Positions 61,901 through 64,000 of a stretch of DNA of 64,000 bases are shown here, one piece after another (within the stretch, counting starts at the first letter, position 1; each line of letters starts with the position of its first letter). Location of the stretch: positions 6,448,001-6,512,000 of the forward strand of contig OU452210.1 in the NCBI GenBank assembly GCA_911728435.2, in the 5' to 3' direction. Made by a program: the position numbers and the translations under genes. The stretch is from Apoderus coryli (lineage: Eukaryota > Arthropoda > Insecta > Coleoptera > Attelabidae). The notes below the pieces were generated by a model. It was not told the DNA's origin. It ran no database searches and saw only the letters and a program-made list of their open reading frames with translations.

Positions 61901-63288
61901 GGAAATACCTCCTCTATTAGATGAGTCTGATTTACATATTGCTCAGTGGTCTTTAATTATTCTGAAGTCGGTTGCTGTCTATCATCCAAGAGCTTTACAA
62001 GATATCCACAACACAATTATGCCTCAAGTTCTTCAACTTGTGAAATCACCTCTTTTACAAGGTACAAATTATATTTTATTTATAAAATGTTATATGTTAT
62101 CGAATCTAATTGAATTTTCAGGAACTGCATTACAATCTATGTTAGATTTCTTCAAATCATTGGTAAAATGCAATTTGGCAGGTTTATCATACGATGCTGT
62201 CTTACGGTTGTTATTAATGCCAATCAATAACTTAACATCAAATCAACCGCCAACGTTGCACAAACAAGCATTTTATTCATTGGCCAAATGTGTGGCGGCA
62301 ATAACAGTAACATGTCACTCTCAGGCATTACCAGTTGTACCACAATTTATAGACGAAATACAATCGGCCTCATCCGATTCACAGCAGATATTCGCCCTTT
62401 TAGTAGTTGGTGAAATCGGCAGGGAAATGTAAGGAAACTGTTTAGCATCTACAAAAATTTTTCTTAATAATATGATGGAAGTATTTTAGTTAAGTTTCAT
62501 TAAAAGTAGAAAGCTTGTATTAAGAAAGTTAAATATTCTTCCGCAATGAGAATCTGTAGTTTCCAGTAGTTGATTATGAAAGGCTCACAAAGTTATTATA
62601 GTAGTAAATATTTCTTTTCAAAGAGTACGAGAAGCATTTGACAAATTTACAGAGCAATATTCATATTTACTTATTAAATTAATTAAAAAAACGAGGCTTT
62701 CTATAAATTTAAAATTACTAGAAGTTTTTATTTTCTTTTTCCAGAGAACAGTAAGTAACCTCTCTGCTTTGAGTTAAATACATATCAAGGTGTGATCTTT
62801 GAATTTCTTTTGTAATTAGTGTTGTTTTCAGAGATCTAACTTCGGTTCCTAATATAAAACAAGTAATCCTCCAATCATTCTCTGCTGTATCTGAAGAAGT
62901 AAAATCCGCAGCTAGTTACGCCCTAGGAAGTATTTGCATTGGAAACCTCCAACAATACTTGCCGTTTATTTTAAAGGAAAGTCAAGATCAACCAAAAAGA
63001 CAATATTTACTTTTGCATTCTGTAAAAGAAGTAATCACATGTTTATCACAAACACCTGAAGGGATTGAACAGCTGCTTCCATTCGTTCCCGATATATGGG
63101 CACAATTATATCGTCACTGTGAATGCTCCGAAGAAGGCACCCGAAACGTAGTAGCTGAATGCCTTGGAAAACTTACCCTAATCGATCCAGCAAATTTATT
63201 ACCGAAGTTAAAACGATCATTAAATTCCCCTTCACCACTAATGAGAACAACTGTTGTAACAGCCGTAAAGTTCACGATCTCTGATCAG
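55905..63288 (+). CDS. Cand1: Cand1: cullin-associated NEDD8-dissociated protein 1 (3' end beyond window)
   Basis: Ten coding exons: 55905-55946, 56346-56515, 56590-56803, 57703-57995, 58052-58214, 59525-59780, 60425-61243, 61783-62061, 62122-62428, 62832-63288. All are GT-AG and in frame, 1,000 codons. The start [14 protein letters not shown] aligns with the conserved N-terminus of CAND1. Diagnostic blocks include [86 protein letters not shown] and [20 protein letters not shown]. Exon 6 holds the acidic loop. The protein is an all-HEAT-repeat solenoid (usually about 1,230 residues) that wraps un-neddylated cullin-RBX1 and acts as the exchange factor for substrate receptors of cullin-RING ligases. 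About 230 C-terminal residues, including the part that contacts the cullin N-terminus, lie to the right of the window. Intron 5 carries a LINE fragment. Confidence 0.97.
57332..57379. mobile_element. 32-bp palindromic element with perfect 8-bp direct repeats
   Basis: GTATTTAC at 57332-57339 is repeated exactly at 57372-57379. The 32 bp between begin CACAGATCTAG and end with its exact complement around a 10-nt centre. The layout matches 822-865 and 55350-55428, and the CACAGA start is shared with the latter. It lies in Cand1 intron 3. Confidence 0.55.
58590..59240 (-). pseudogene. LINE reverse transcriptase palm fragment in Cand1 intron 5
   Basis: Reading the minus strand from about 59200: [24 protein letters not shown] (about 59195-59125), then after shifts [12 protein letters not shown] (58910-58875) with the catalytic F-A-D-D box (58894-58905), then [20 protein letters not shown] and [13 protein letters not shown] (about 58860-58770). 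These are consecutive palm and thumb blocks of a jockey-type reverse transcriptase. At least two frameshifts and several stops make it dead. It makes up about half of intron 5 (58215-59524). Confidence 0.85.
62062..62121 (+). other. Cand1: 60-nt intron of Cand1 with open in-frame reading
   Basis: The intron begins GTACAAATT and ends AATTTTCAG. It is 60 nt, a multiple of three, and has no stop in the Cand1 frame, so retention would insert 20 mostly hydrophobic residues without breaking the protein. CAND1 conservation across the junction (PLLQ-G-TAL.SMLDFF) shows that removal is the normal outcome. Confidence 0.8.
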
Positions 63289-64000
63289 GTAAGTTATAAA
63301 TAAATAAACAAACGATTTATTGTGTAATAATATTGTACTACACAAACAGCAGGTTAATAATAATAAAGCGGGTCGATCAACACACGAGCTTCAACGTCTT
63401 ATACATTAAAGTCAGGAAGGAAAGGATAAATCTTGTAGATATTAGGTTAATAATAGATAAAAAATTAATTATATTAAAATTAGATTAATAAAAATGAATA
63501 TACAGGGTGTTTCGTAGTGAAACCGACATACGTTAACAGTGGATAGAGAGTACCAAGCTGGTTCAAAATATACCATTCTTAAGTAGATGTACCGACGTCC
63601 ATTAAAAAGATTTCTCATTTATTTTATACGTCGTAGCTTCGGAAGGATGTTGTACATTGGCTTGATATTTGGCATGTATGTTGCACTAAATATGTCTACG
63701 CAACTGATGACAAGTAGAATAAAAAAAATCCAGGGCCGGATTGAAAAATGACTAGATTTTTAGGACTACCCCAAAATAACACATTGTACATCTGAAATTT
63801 TCCAGTGCATTTACAGGTTCAAAAACTAAATAAAAATCTGAAGTGAATAGTGTCATTTTCGTTTTCACGCAGATCAGCGTATTGTATAAAATTTAGGTTC
63901 GAAATGTTTTTCTTGAGATTTTTATTACTAATAATATAATATAGCTTTGACGTAGGTAGCCGAGGAAACCAGACACATGAATGCTTTTAGTTAATGTTAC
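63289..64000 (+). other. Start of Cand1 intron 10, with a TACAGGGTGT-type element edge
   Basis: The intron opens with GTAAGT and continues past the window. At 63499-63510 a TATACAGGGTGT end begins a less AT-rich stretch (to about 63830), like the three short elements at 27738-29662. Its other end is not identified. Confidence 0.4.

Overview
The window is nuclear DNA from an animal, most likely an insect. It is AT-rich, its genes have GT-AG introns, and the two large conserved genes resemble arthropod versions. The mobile elements (mariner, jockey/RTE-type LINE pieces, Penelope-like GIY-YIG pieces, tRNA-derived SINEs, short palindromic DNA elements) also fit an insect. A beetle is plausible, but the sequence alone does not prove the order.

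Layout. Positions 1-17,500 are intergenic. I find no conserved gene there, only a perfect 278-bp ATTAT microsatellite, a SINE next to two head-to-head Penelope-like endonuclease fragments, a LINE tail, a dead mariner and a 630-bp foldback element. At 17,528-19,573 (+) is a gene with a single coding exon for a 681-residue leucine-rich-repeat type I membrane protein. Positions 19,600-26,280 hold nothing I can support as a gene.

Positions 26,435-54,377 (-) carry a complete Asap gene, an Arf GTPase-activating protein with BAR, PH, ArfGAP, ankyrin, proline-rich and SH3 parts. I could splice it by hand into 15 phase-consistent coding exons (1,017 residues). Its introns are full of decayed retroelements and small DNA elements. 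Starting 1.5 kb away and reading the other way is Cand1 (cullin-associated NEDD8-dissociated protein 1). Ten coding exons (55,905-63,288, exactly 1,000 codons) are present and the C-terminal fifth lies beyond the right edge. The 1.5-kb gap is the likely shared, divergent promoter region.

The genes do not form a pathway. Asap acts on Arf GTPases at membranes, Cand1 exchanges substrate receptors on cullin-RING ligases, and the LRR protein is a predicted cell-surface protein of unknown partner. The most unusual non-genic signal is a set of three very small palindromic insertions (28, 32 and 63 bp). Each is flanked by 8-bp direct repeats (two perfect, one with a single mismatch), like hAT-type elements reduced to little more than their ends.
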